Shown here: positions 14,230 through 21,237 of the stretch, in pieces | How the letters are laid out: each line of letters opens with the position of its first letter | Position numbering within the stretch: position 1 is the first letter of the stretch | NCBI GenBank assembly: GCA_045604155.1 | Contig: JAZUNN010000081.1 | Location: forward strand, 1 to 21,311 | Direction of reading: 5' to 3' | DNA: 21,311 nt | From: JAISGQ01 sp045604155 | GTDB taxonomy: Bacteria; Bacillota; Clostridia; Oscillospirales; Acutalibacteraceae | Notes under the pieces: generated by a model | The model's database searches: none | What the model was told of the DNA's origin: nothing | Seen by the model: the letters and a program-made list of their open reading frames with translations, nothing else | Position numbers and translations under genes: made by a program

Positions 14230-15166
14230 TTATGTATCCCTTCAGAAGTTCATATGCTGTCTGTACACTGCCTGATTCATCAAGGCTTTTTGGATATTCA
14301 AGCCCTTCTGAAATCGCCTTGGCAAGAGTGCGGCTATAGCATTCCTTTCCATATTCTCTTATAAAAAATGCAGTTGCCTTTGCAGCATACTCGTTTTTTC
14401 TTCCGTAAAATCCTTTTTCGCATATTTCAAGTTCAGCGCATTCCCGGCAGCCATCGATGCCTTTTTCATTTGCGCAGAGTACATTGGGACACACTCCGTC
14501 CTTACAGATAACCGCAAAAGAACAGCAATTATAATCCGAGCGGCAGCCTCCGCATTTTTGCGCCAGAAAGCAATGATCACAGTGATGTCCGCAGATACCC
14601 ACAGGGTCAATACCCTGCCGTGCCTGAAAAACAAGGGAAGCTTTCCTTGTTTTCCATTCCTCTTTGTCCATTGCATAAATTCTGGTGAAAGTGTTGTCCG
14701 GGTCGGGGTATTCTTCGATGAATTTCATTCCGTTTTTCAGAGCAACCTTGCAAGAAGCCGTATTTGTATATTTCATATAGGAAAAAATTTTGTCAAAGCC
14801 AAGAATTTCAAAGGCATACCACATACATTCCGCAGCAGCCTCCGAGGCATAGCCTTTTCTTTGATGATTTCTGTGAATGTGGTATCCGATCTCAGGCTTT
14901 ATCTCTCCTTTGATATTCTGCATGGTGATTCCGCAGTCGCCTATGAATTCGCCTGTTTTTTTGAGTATTACAGCCCACAGACCAAATCCGTCAGTCTTAT
15001 ATCTTTCGATATTCCGCTCAATCCATCTTCTGACTCTTGCTTTGTCAAAGGTATAAGGATAGTGCTGCATTATATCCGAGTCAGCAAGCACAGCATAAAG
15101 ATCAGAAAAATCATCCGCTGTCATTTCACGAAGAAGGAGTCTTTTTGTTTCAATTACAACCTTCAT
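14219..15166 (-). CDS. RimJ/RimL-type GNAT fused to a Cys-rich DUF3795-like domain
   Basis: 315 aa. Residues 1-172 form a RimJ/RimL-type acetyltransferase: RLLLREMTADDFSDLYAVLA at the start, CoA loop in HRNHQRKGYASEAAAECMWY (Q102-R-K-G-Y-A107), and SCKVALKNGMKFIEEY. From residue 190 a second domain has 13 cysteines within 58 residues: ICGHHCDHCFLAQKCGGCRS, NCCSFAVICKDGVCPNVLC, CRECAELEICEKG. It then has a helical tail (KNEYAAKATAFFIREYG). This is the pattern of DUF3795, a putative metal- or Fe-S-binding domain normally found as a separate ~100-aa protein. The frame is open through the junction and carries no stop or obvious shift. The RimJ/L part suggests an amino group on a protein or small molecule as target. 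The role of the Cys domain is unknown. Confidence 0.85.
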   Translation of the reverse strand: MKVVIETKRLLLREMTADDFSDLYAVLADSDIMQHYPYTFDKARVRRWIERNIERYKTDGFGLWAVILKKTGEFIGDCGITMQNIKGEIKPEIGYHIHRNHQRKGYASEAAAECMWYAFEILGFDKIFSYMKYTNTASCKVALKNGMKFIEEYPDPDNTFTRIYAMDKEEWKTRKASLVFQARQGIDPVGICGHHCDHCFLAQKCGGCRSDYNCCSFAVICKDGVCPNVLCANEKGIDGCRECAELEICEKGFYGRKNEYAAKATAFFIREYGKECYSRTLAKAISEGLEYPKSLDESGSVQTAYELLKGYINED

Positions 15167-15174
15167 TGTTTACC

Positions 15175-15615
15175 TCATGTGTCAATTCTTATCATGTCTG
15201 CAATGGCTCTGTTGCGGTATACAAGGTCTTCACGAGGTGTGAATCCCATCTTTTCCCAGAAGGCATTGCCGTTTTCATTGCGTTCAAAAACAACCAGTGC
15301 GACCTTATTTATTCCGCAGTTTTCAAGAGCTTTCAGTGCGTGTTCAACCAGTGACTTTGCAATACCCTGATTTCTGAACTGAGGATTTACGGCAGTGTGG
15401 TGAATATACCCTCTGCGCCCGTCGTTGCCTGCCAGTATCACGCCGACAATTTGTCCGTCGATTTCGGAAACAAAGCAGGTGTCGGGATTTCGGTTGAGAT
15501 ATTTTTCAATGCCTTCTCTTGAATCATCAAGATTATTAAGTCCCATTCCTGCGCAGGACATCCACAGGTCATAGACCGCTTCGTAGTCATCAATGTTCAT
15601 AATTCTTATGTTCAT
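15175..15615 (-). CDS. GNAT-family N-acetyltransferase
   Basis: 146 aa from ATG 15615. A TTG four codons upstream overlaps the GGAG ribosome binding site and is not used. The single GNAT domain has MNIRIMNIDDYEAVYDLWMS, IHHTAVNPQFRNQGIAKSLV with CoA loop R81-N-Q-G-I-A86, and NAFWEKMGFTPREDLVYRN. It resembles the YpeA/RimI-like group of small acetyltransferases. The substrate cannot be predicted. It ends 8 bp before the GNAT-DUF3795 gene, whose ribosome site (TGAGG) overlaps this stop codon. Confidence 0.9.
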   Translation of the reverse strand: MNIRIMNIDDYEAVYDLWMSCAGMGLNNLDDSREGIEKYLNRNPDTCFVSEIDGQIVGVILAGNDGRRGYIHHTAVNPQFRNQGIAKSLVEHALKALENCGINKVALVVFERNENGNAFWEKMGFTPREDLVYRNRAIADMIRIDT

Positions 15616-15653
15616 ACTGTTCTCCAATCTTTAAATCATCAGATTGTATGGGA

Positions 15654-16322
15654 TTATTTTCTCTTTTTCGCCATTATTCTGTCTTTTATCCGCATACAGG
15701 CTTCAGCGTGCATTATCCAATGCCTTGAAAAAGGCATCTGAATAAGACCTCTTATATCCTTTTTGCACCAGTAGTCAATAAGCCAGACAGCGCTTTCCGC
15801 CTCGCTTACAACCCCCAGCTCCTTAAGCCGCTGCTTGTTCTCCTGAGATATCCCGGCTTTTGCAGAATCAAAGGAAAAGGACCTGAGTATTTCTGCAGTG
15901 GCTTTATCCACATCAAATAAGTAATTATACAGTTCATCAATATCAAGCTGCTTTGAAAATTCAGCGATCTGTTCCTTGTAAAGCTCATTTCCCGTGGTGA
16001 TAATGGGTGCGCCGATTCGCTTCCCGTAATCCTTTGCAAAGAAGATCTGTTCATCGCCTGCAATAAGTGTGTGTGCAACGATATCTTCGATTCTGAATAT
16101 ATGCCATAAGGAATAAGCAATGGTTTTATTGTGATATCCTGAAGCATTCATAAAGGGCATTGCAGAAAAATCCTCCGTGGAAAGTCCGTACGGGAGCTCG
16201 GAAATCTGATCTATCATCTGCTTTCTCAGCTCAATCAGTGTGCATATTCCTGCATCAAAGGTATCTGCTTTTCTTATTTGCTGCTGTACGGCTTTATTAA
16301 GCTCTGACCATTCTTTGTTCAT
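15654..16322 (-). CDS. DinB-like four-helix-bundle protein
   Basis: 222 aa, predominantly helical. SLWHIFRIEDIVAHTLI contributes His74, and PFSRHWIMHAEACM contributes His201 and His205 (HxxxH), the three-histidine metal site of the DinB/YfiT superfamily. Members include thiol transferases (bacillithiol or mycothiol S-transferases) and damage-induced proteins of unknown function. The gene is 16 bp after tetR, with AAGGTGAGG before ATG, and is therefore the first enzyme-like gene under that regulator. A role in thiol conjugation of toxic compounds would suit the operon, but this is inference. Confidence 0.7.
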   Translation of the reverse strand: MNKEWSELNKAVQQQIRKADTFDAGICTLIELRKQMIDQISELPYGLSTEDFSAMPFMNASGYHNKTIAYSLWHIFRIEDIVAHTLIAGDEQIFFAKDYGKRIGAPIITTGNELYKEQIAEFSKQLDIDELYNYLFDVDKATAEILRSFSFDSAKAGISQENKQRLKELGVVSEAESAVWLIDYWCKKDIRGLIQMPFSRHWIMHAEACMRIKDRIMAKKRK

Positions 16323-16338
16323 GATAAGCCCTCACCTT

Positions 16339-16944
16339 TTAACGTTTTTGCGGTACTGTCAGGCAATCGTCCGCTTTCCCTGATTTGATAAGTGTCAGCA
16401 TTGCCACAAAATCACGGCTGAGCATCTCCGACACCTCATCAAGAGAAAAGGAACACACTTTTGATGCAATCATTACACCGATACCGTAAGTGTATATCCA
16501 GCAATGACGGAAAAGCATCATTGCGTGCTTTCTGTCAAGTCCATATTCCTTCCCGATAACATCGATGCAAAGAACAGCCATTTCACCGAGGTTTTGAAAC
16601 ACATCCTCAAAGCTTTGTGCCTCGGGCTTTTCGGTCATGAATGTAAGGCGAAAAAGCTTCGGCTGTTCTTTTGCGAACATTATCATCTGAATTCCTATCT
16701 GCTTGAATACAGGTGTATATTCCTTTGCCTTTTCTGCATAAGAATTGAATTTTTCGAGAGCTGCTTTTCTGACCTCTTCAAGAACCTCGTTCATACCGCT
16801 GAATATGGTGAAAATTGGTCTTGTTGAAGTGCTGAGAGCAGAAGCAAGATTTCTTGCAGTAAGTGAGGAAATTCCCTCATCAGCAGCAAGCCTCAGAGCT
16901 GCAGATACTATATCTTCTTTTGAAAATTTTGCTTTTGGCGGCAT
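16339..16944 (-). CDS. TetR/AcrR-family transcriptional regulator
   Basis: 201 aa. The N-terminal helix-turn-helix (about 8-48: FSKEDIVSAALRLAADEGIS, SLTARNLASALSTSTRPIF) is typical of TetR repressors. The remaining ~150 helical residues should form the ligand-binding and dimerisation domain. HAMMLFRHCWIYTYGIGVM is the most conserved-looking segment there. It is the promoter-proximal gene of eleven, and its promoter carries palindromic repeats at the predicted transcription start, so it probably represses its own operon until a small molecule is bound. CGGAGAG precedes ATG 16944. The inducer is unknown. Confidence 0.93.
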   Translation of the reverse strand: MPPKAKFSKEDIVSAALRLAADEGISSLTARNLASALSTSTRPIFTIFSGMNEVLEEVRKAALEKFNSYAEKAKEYTPVFKQIGIQMIMFAKEQPKLFRLTFMTEKPEAQSFEDVFQNLGEMAVLCIDVIGKEYGLDRKHAMMLFRHCWIYTYGIGVMIASKVCSFSLDEVSEMLSRDFVAMLTLIKSGKADDCLTVPQKR

Positions 16945-16960
16945 TTGATCTCTCCGTTCT

Positions 16961-16980
16961 GCAACACTTGTTGCGCAACA
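16961..16980. promoter_or_regulatory. Candidate TetR operator: overlapping GCAACA/TGTTGC half-sites
   Basis: A perfect 12-bp palindrome TGTTGCGCAACA (16969-16980) shares a half-site with a second inverted repeat, GCAACA-ct-TGTTGC (16961-16974). The array lies directly downstream of the -10 box, over the predicted transcription start of tetR, a common place for a TetR autorepression site. Confidence 0.65.
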
Positions 16981-16988
16981 TATGTTTT

Positions 16989-17017
16989 ATTATAAGTTAT
17001 CTGAATTCACAAGTCAA
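16989..17017 (-). promoter_or_regulatory. Near-consensus promoter of the TetR operon
   Basis: On the minus strand, -35 TTGACT (17012-17017), 17-bp spacer, perfect -10 TATAAT (16989-16994). The predicted start is near 16982, at the edge of the operator palindrome. No other strong promoter was seen within the operon, although I did not scan every internal position exhaustively. Confidence 0.85.
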
Positions 17018-17021
17018 CAGG

Positions 17022-17062
17022 GCAAAATAAAAAACTCCCCTCATGGGGAGCTTTTATTTTGC
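17022..17062 (-). terminator. Intrinsic terminator after the protease gene
   Basis: CTCCCC-tcat-GGGGAG is flanked on both sides by A/T runs that extend the symmetry (GCAAAATAAA and TTTATTTTGC). On the minus strand the hairpin is followed by TTTTTTATTTT. It insulates the TetR operon, whose -35 box starts 5 bp further on. Confidence 0.88.
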
Positions 17063-17098
17063 TGAATGATGCCATGCAGGAATATTGTTTTCCTGATT

Positions 17099-19390
17099 TC
17101 AAGGGATAATAATCACATCAGAAAGAACAGTAGTTGAAGTCGTTTTTTGGGTGATATCAGTGTTTGTTTCAAAATGTACGGGAGGGAGATTGGGATCTTC
17201 GGTCGTTGCGACAGTTGTAGTATTTGTAGTAGTTGCTTCAGTGGTGGTTGTGGTAGTATTTGTAGTAGTTGCTTCGGTGGTGGTTGTGGTGGTTGATACA
17301 GGAACAGAAGTGATTTCGCTCATTTCAGTGGTTGATTCAGAGGCGGCAGTATCATCGGTATCGGAAGCCATTTCACTGTCGGTCTCTGAAACAGGATCAA
17401 GTAATTTATCAGAAAGAGCACCCTGAACACCTGTCATATTGAAAGCAGCAGAAACACACTCTGCCTGAGCTTCTGTAAGACCATAGGAATCAACCATTGC
17501 CTGAGCTGCTGCTTCAACACAGGTGCGGCACTGAGAGGGAGATGCTGTGGGAGGCATCATTATCAGGGAACGATACCAGAGCTCTGTGAGCTGGTCGATA
17601 CTGATCTTCATATTTTCGTTGCCGTCAATTCCGTTCCACATAAGGTAAGCAGCGTGTGAAAGGTAAGTGGAATCTTTATGGGGATTTTTTCCTGAGGTGT
17701 CATACTTGTCACCTCGTTTTGCACAGTTGCCAGTTTTGCGTGGATCGGAGAGATTGCGGATATCAGAAATTATCCAGTCAGGCTCGATTTCGGTATAAGT
17801 TTCTGATTTGGCTTCAGATCCGATTTCATCAGTTTCAGCTTCAGAGTCGATTTCGACCTCAGCTTTAATATTAGTGTTTCGGATATGATATTCGATAATA
17901 ATACCGAAAATATCGGCATATGCTTCGCTTACGATACTGCTCATGGGCTGAGCGTCAGAAGCGAAACCGATCGACTGGGCGGCTGCAAAATGGGTATACT
18001 CATGAGCGATGACATCAATGCTATCAGACTGCACATTTTTTCTGAAAACCTGATTATTTACAGAAAGAATACCTGCAGAGGACGAATAAATTCCTGCAAA
18101 AGGATCACGGGTGTCGTTATAATACACATTAAGGTCAGACTTTATTTTAAGACCACGCTCAGTGAAAAAGTCATGAGAATCTCTTACATAGCTGTAAAGT
18201 CTTACTGCGTGATCGTAATTCTTTTCCTCTTCCAATTCATTGTTGAAAAGGGTGATTTCGGAGTCAGACACCGGAGAACTTCCGACCAGCTCATTGGCGA
18301 GAGCAAAGGTGCTTGTCTTATCTCCTGAGTTGGTATATACGAATGTGAAATCTGATTTATCGGAGTGACCTGCTTCAAAGATGGAAATATCCGACATGGA
18401 GTGCTCAAGAGTGAATATTGCAATATCTCTTTTCTCATCTCTGAGATAGTATTTTTTGTCTGATTCATCATATTCAAGAGGGAAGACGATATCACCGTCA
18501 CCGATGAGCTTGCCTTGCTCTGTGATGAAATTAACAGAGGGTTTTGCTGAAATGACCTGAGGATTGCCTGCATCAACAAGGAATGAATAGATGCCGACCG
18601 TTGATGCAGAGCTGAAATAAACAGGAACATCATAAACAAGATTGGCAATTCCGGTTTCGTCGTTTACAAGTATACGGAGAGCCTTATGGTAGGATCTGCC
18701 TATTGCGACGTTTTTCGCATCGGGGAATGCATCGGAATCTGAGATGAACTCGGTAACGCATGAAAGAACAGGATGGTAATCAAGGGTTTCGGAAAGATCA
18801 ACCTCTCCTGTGATTTCTGTCATATTTGAAGTGAAGGAAATCACAGTGCCGTTTTCGTCAACGGCAAGGACAGCGGTTTTGCTGTAAACGGGGATATTGG
18901 CGTAATACTGTTCAAAACGGTAATATTTATGATCGTTTATAGGTGTAGTGAATGCGTGCCGGAAAGAAACATTGTAACCCAGAAGGCTGCATATTTCAGA
19001 AACCGCAGCACCTGCTGATTTTTCATCAGAAACAATCGTTGAGATATTCTTGCTCAGAGAAGAACCCTCAAGACAGATAAAAGGAGAGGTGCCGGATTCC
19101 TGAACAGAGCGTATTTTTTCCTTTGACGGAGAGGTTGCAGCAAGAATGCCGAGAGTGCTGCCGACGAGTATTACAACAGCAAGAGCAGCTGCAATTATCT
19201 TATATTTAAGGGTGGCAGCAGATGAACGCTTGCCTCGGAAAGGTTTTACAGTAACAGCACTGCTTTTATCGTCTGAATCGGAAGACGGAAAGTAAATTTT
19301 CTTTTCCAAAATAAGAGCAGAGCCGCACTTTATACATGCGGTTATTCCCTTGCCATCAGGATTCTGGGTGCCGCAAAATTTACAGAACAT
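17099..19390 (-). CDS. Membrane-anchored M4 (thermolysin-family) metalloprotease with cytoplasmic zinc ribbon and Thr-rich tail
   Basis: 763 aa. Residues 3-22 form a four-Cys zinc ribbon (C3, C6, C19, C22: CKFCGTQNPDGKGITACIKC). A single transmembrane helix follows (about 65-86, AAALAVVILVGSTLGILAA), so the ribbon is cytoplasmic and the rest extracellular. Residues ~100-290 resemble an FTP/PepSY-type propeptide (YYRFEQYYANIPVYSKTAVL). The M4 catalytic part has VIAHEYTHFAAAQ (zinc His463 and His467, catalytic Glu464), SEAYADIFG (Glu489, third ligand) and NPHKDSTYLSHAAYLMW (His571 aligns with thermolysin His231). An acidic insertion (about 510-540) interrupts the catalytic domain. The C-terminus is Ser/Asp- then Thr-rich with 12-residue repeats. 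All catalytic residues are present, so it should be active. GAGGTG lies before ATG 19390, and it has its own promoter and terminator. Substrate unknown. Confidence 0.92.
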   Translation of the reverse strand: MFCKFCGTQNPDGKGITACIKCGSALILEKKIYFPSSDSDDKSSAVTVKPFRGKRSSAATLKYKIIAAALAVVILVGSTLGILAATSPSKEKIRSVQESGTSPFICLEGSSLSKNISTIVSDEKSAGAAVSEICSLLGYNVSFRHAFTTPINDHKYYRFEQYYANIPVYSKTAVLAVDENGTVISFTSNMTEITGEVDLSETLDYHPVLSCVTEFISDSDAFPDAKNVAIGRSYHKALRILVNDETGIANLVYDVPVYFSSASTVGIYSFLVDAGNPQVISAKPSVNFITEQGKLIGDGDIVFPLEYDESDKKYYLRDEKRDIAIFTLEHSMSDISIFEAGHSDKSDFTFVYTNSGDKTSTFALANELVGSSPVSDSEITLFNNELEEEKNYDHAVRLYSYVRDSHDFFTERGLKIKSDLNVYYNDTRDPFAGIYSSSAGILSVNNQVFRKNVQSDSIDVIAHEYTHFAAAQSIGFASDAQPMSSIVSEAYADIFGIIIEYHIRNTNIKAEVEIDSEAETDEIGSEAKSETYTEIEPDWIISDIRNLSDPRKTGNCAKRGDKYDTSGKNPHKDSTYLSHAAYLMWNGIDGNENMKISIDQLTELWYRSLIMMPPTASPSQCRTCVEAAAQAMVDSYGLTEAQAECVSAAFNMTGVQGALSDKLLDPVSETDSEMASDTDDTAASESTTEMSEITSVPVSTTTTTTEATTTNTTTTTTEATTTNTTTVATTEDPNLPPVHFETNTDITQKTTSTTVLSDVIIIP
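17220..17291 (-). repeat. Two tandem 36-bp repeats coding the Thr-rich protease tail
   Basis: Units 17220-17255 and 17256-17291 differ at two bases. Each encodes 12 residues made of Thr runs with EATTTNT. The repeat can expand or contract without shifting frame. Confidence 0.9.
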
Positions 19391-19424
19391 AATATATACA
19401 CCTCAGCGCATCATAATTAATATA

Positions 19425-19453
19425 ATTATACATACAAGTGCATCAATTTGCAA
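19425..19453 (-). promoter_or_regulatory. Probable promoter of the protease gene
   Basis: On the minus strand, -35 TTGCAA (19448-19453), 17-bp spacer and a perfect -10 TATAAT (19425-19430). The leader to ATG 19390 would be about 28 nt and includes GAGGTG. Confidence 0.65.
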
Positions 19454-19739
19454 CAGCAAAGAAAACAAAATGATACAAATAACAAAATTGAAAAACCAGA
19501 ATCAACCGTAATGTGAACGCAACGACAAGGATAGGATAATTGACTTCTGTCACAGAAAAAATCACTGATTATCACTGGGAATAAATGGTGTAAAGAGTTT
19601 ACAGTCCTGGTCTGCTTTGAATATTACTCGGATTTTATAAATATAACTTTTGTTAAAGTGGGAAAAATTGGTATGTCTACGCAGCGAAATAAGCAAACAG
19701 TAAGGCTCTGCCGCAAAGCAGAGCCTTTCGTAATGCCGA
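19454..19739. other. Intergenic stretch without gene; one hairpin
   Basis: No protein or RNA gene is recognised. Frames are short and lack ribosome binding sites. The only structure seen is the hairpin at 19702-19727. Confidence 0.5.
19702..19727. other. Isolated 10-bp hairpin (terminator-like, no T-run)
   Basis: AAGGCTCTGC (19702-19711) pairs perfectly with GCAGAGCCTT (19718-19727) around a 6-nt loop. There is no following T-run, and no gene ends upstream on the plus strand. It lies 12 bp before the -35 box of the next promoter. Confidence 0.5.
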
Positions 19740-19768
19740 TTGACGAAATAATATGATGATGATAAAAT
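19740..19768 (+). promoter_or_regulatory. Promoter of the right-hand methyltransferase gene
   Basis: -35 TTGACG (19740-19745), 17-bp spacer, -10 TAAAAT (19763-19768). The predicted start near 19775 lies after the in-frame GTG at 19772, which supports ATG 19802 as translation start. Confidence 0.72.
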
Positions 19769-19801
19769 AGGGTGAATCAAATAAGAAATGGGAAAATAGT
19801 T

Positions 19802-21193
19802 ATGAAAAAGGACAATTTTGTATTAAGAAAAAATCAGAAAATAACTCTTTCAATAACAGGCATGACCGCTGAGGGCAGCGGCGTTGGAAAATATGACGGC
19901 ATGGCGGTGTTTGTGCCTATGACAGCAATAGGAGACACCATCGAATGCACCATAGTCAAAACAGGCAAAAGCTTCTGCTTCGGCAAGTGCGACAAGGTGC
20001 TGGAGCCTGCAGAATGCCGCATCGAGCCCGATTGTCCTCAGTTCAGGAAATGCGGCGGCTGTGTTTACCGTCATATTTCCTACGAGGAAGAAGTGAACAT
20101 CAAGCGACAGCGAGTCAATGATGCAGTAAAAAGAATAGGCGGACTTGATATCGAGTGTGAGGAGATTCTTTCGGCAGAGGATCCCGACCGTTACAGAAAC
20201 AAGGCTCAGCTTCCCTGCCGTGCAGACGGAGGCGGCAAGCTGCAGCTTGGCTTCTTTGCATCTCACAGCCACAGGCTTATTGAGTGTACCGACTGTCTGC
20301 TTCAGCCCGAGGAATTTGCAGCAATAGAAGCAGCTTTCAAGCGCTTTGTGGACGAAACGAAGACAGAAATATATAACGAAACCACCCACAAGGGACGAGT
20401 TCGCCATCTCTATCTGCGCTCATCTGCCCTGACGGGAGAGATAATGGTGTGCGTTGTTGTCAACGGCAACGGCCTGCACCATGAAGATCTGCTGGTTCAG
20501 ATGCTAAGAGAAGCCAGCGACAAAATAAGCGGCATTGTTATTAACCGCAACACCGAAAAAACCAATGTCATAACGGGAAGAAAATGCCGTGTTGTGTGGG
20601 GCAATGAGTATATCACCGAGCGGCTTTGCGGAGTTGATTTCCGCATTTCGCCGCTGTCATTCCTGCAGGTCAACCCCGTGCAGGCGGAGAGACTATATAA
20701 TAAAGCCGCAGAATATGCAGGACTTTCGGGCAATGAAACGGTGCTCGATATGTACTGTGGTGCAGGCACAATAGGACTTACCATGGCAAAGAAGGCCAAG
20801 CAGATAATCGGTGCGGAGGTTGTACCCGAAGCGGTGGCTGACGCATGGAAAAACGCAGAAGCCAACGGCATAGAAAACGCACGCTTTATCGAAGGTGATG
20901 CTGCTGCAGCCGCTGCACAGCTCAGAGAAGAGGGTATAACCCCCGACGTGGTTGTCCTCGACCCGCCGAGAAAGGGCTGCGATATTGATCTTATCAATAC
21001 CATAAGCAAAATGAACCCGAAAAGGGTAGTCTATGTGTCCTGCGACCCTGCAACCTTAGCCCGGGATATGAAGCTTTTTGCCGAGCGAGGCTACAAGCCC
21101 AAGAGGCTTGCCGCTGTAGATATGTTCCCGAGAACAGCTCATGTTGAATCAGTTGCACTGATTCAACAACAAAGTTTGACTGACGGCAAGTGA
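19802..21193 (+). CDS. rlmD: TRAM-containing class I SAM RNA (uracil-5-)-methyltransferase, RlmD/RumA family
   Basis: 463 aa. Residues ~1-60 form a TRAM RNA-binding domain (QKITLSITGMTAEGSGVGKY, VFVPMTAIGDTIECTI). Cys78, Cys84, Cys87 (CPQFRKCGGC) and a later Cys in LIECTDCLLQP are the 4Fe-4S ligands. The methyltransferase part shows FLQVNPVQAERLY, VLDMYCGAGTIG, VVLDPPRKGCD and YVSCDPATLARD with nucleophile Cys414, ending PRTAHVESVALI. It makes m5U in 23S rRNA (U1939 and/or U747 by family analogy); the exact site is not deducible. Unlike the copy at 1164-2591 it has TRAM and no C-terminal extension, so the two are paralogues with probably different targets. An upstream GTG (19772) would add ten residues but precedes the predicted transcript start. 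The next gene starts 44 bp downstream on the same strand. Confidence 0.93.
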   Translation: MKKDNFVLRKNQKITLSITGMTAEGSGVGKYDGMAVFVPMTAIGDTIECTIVKTGKSFCFGKCDKVLEPAECRIEPDCPQFRKCGGCVYRHISYEEEVNIKRQRVNDAVKRIGGLDIECEEILSAEDPDRYRNKAQLPCRADGGGKLQLGFFASHSHRLIECTDCLLQPEEFAAIEAAFKRFVDETKTEIYNETTHKGRVRHLYLRSSALTGEIMVCVVVNGNGLHHEDLLVQMLREASDKISGIVINRNTEKTNVITGRKCRVVWGNEYITERLCGVDFRISPLSFLQVNPVQAERLYNKAAEYAGLSGNETVLDMYCGAGTIGLTMAKKAKQIIGAEVVPEAVADAWKNAEANGIENARFIEGDAAAAAAQLREEGITPDVVVLDPPRKGCDIDLINTISKMNPKRVVYVSCDPATLARDMKLFAERGYKPKRLAAVDMFPRTAHVESVALIQQQSLTDGK

Positions 21194-21237
21194 TTTTGAC
21201 GCTGTCAGTGAAGTTCACGATGGAAGAGAGGATTAAT

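Noticed and set aside
9908..16944. Integron-like cassette array, suggested by many small GNAT and kinase genes in one direction
   Set aside because: Neighbouring genes overlap or nearly touch, leaving no room for attC sites, and there is no integrase or attI-like site in the window.
17151..17426. Val-rich plus-strand open frame
   Set aside because: It is the complement of the Thr-rich repeat tail of the protease; the valine runs are an artefact of reading ACN codons in reverse.
19675..19758. A 27-codon plus-strand ORF starting MSTQRNKQTV
   Set aside because: It has no ribosome binding site, runs through the hairpin at 19702-19727 and overlaps the promoter of the next gene; probably chance.
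21179..21209. Stem ACTGACGGC/GCTGTCAGT around the stop codon of the right methyltransferase as a terminator
   Set aside because: The loop is 13 nt, one pair is G-T and no T-run follows. Read-through into the HIT gene is as likely.
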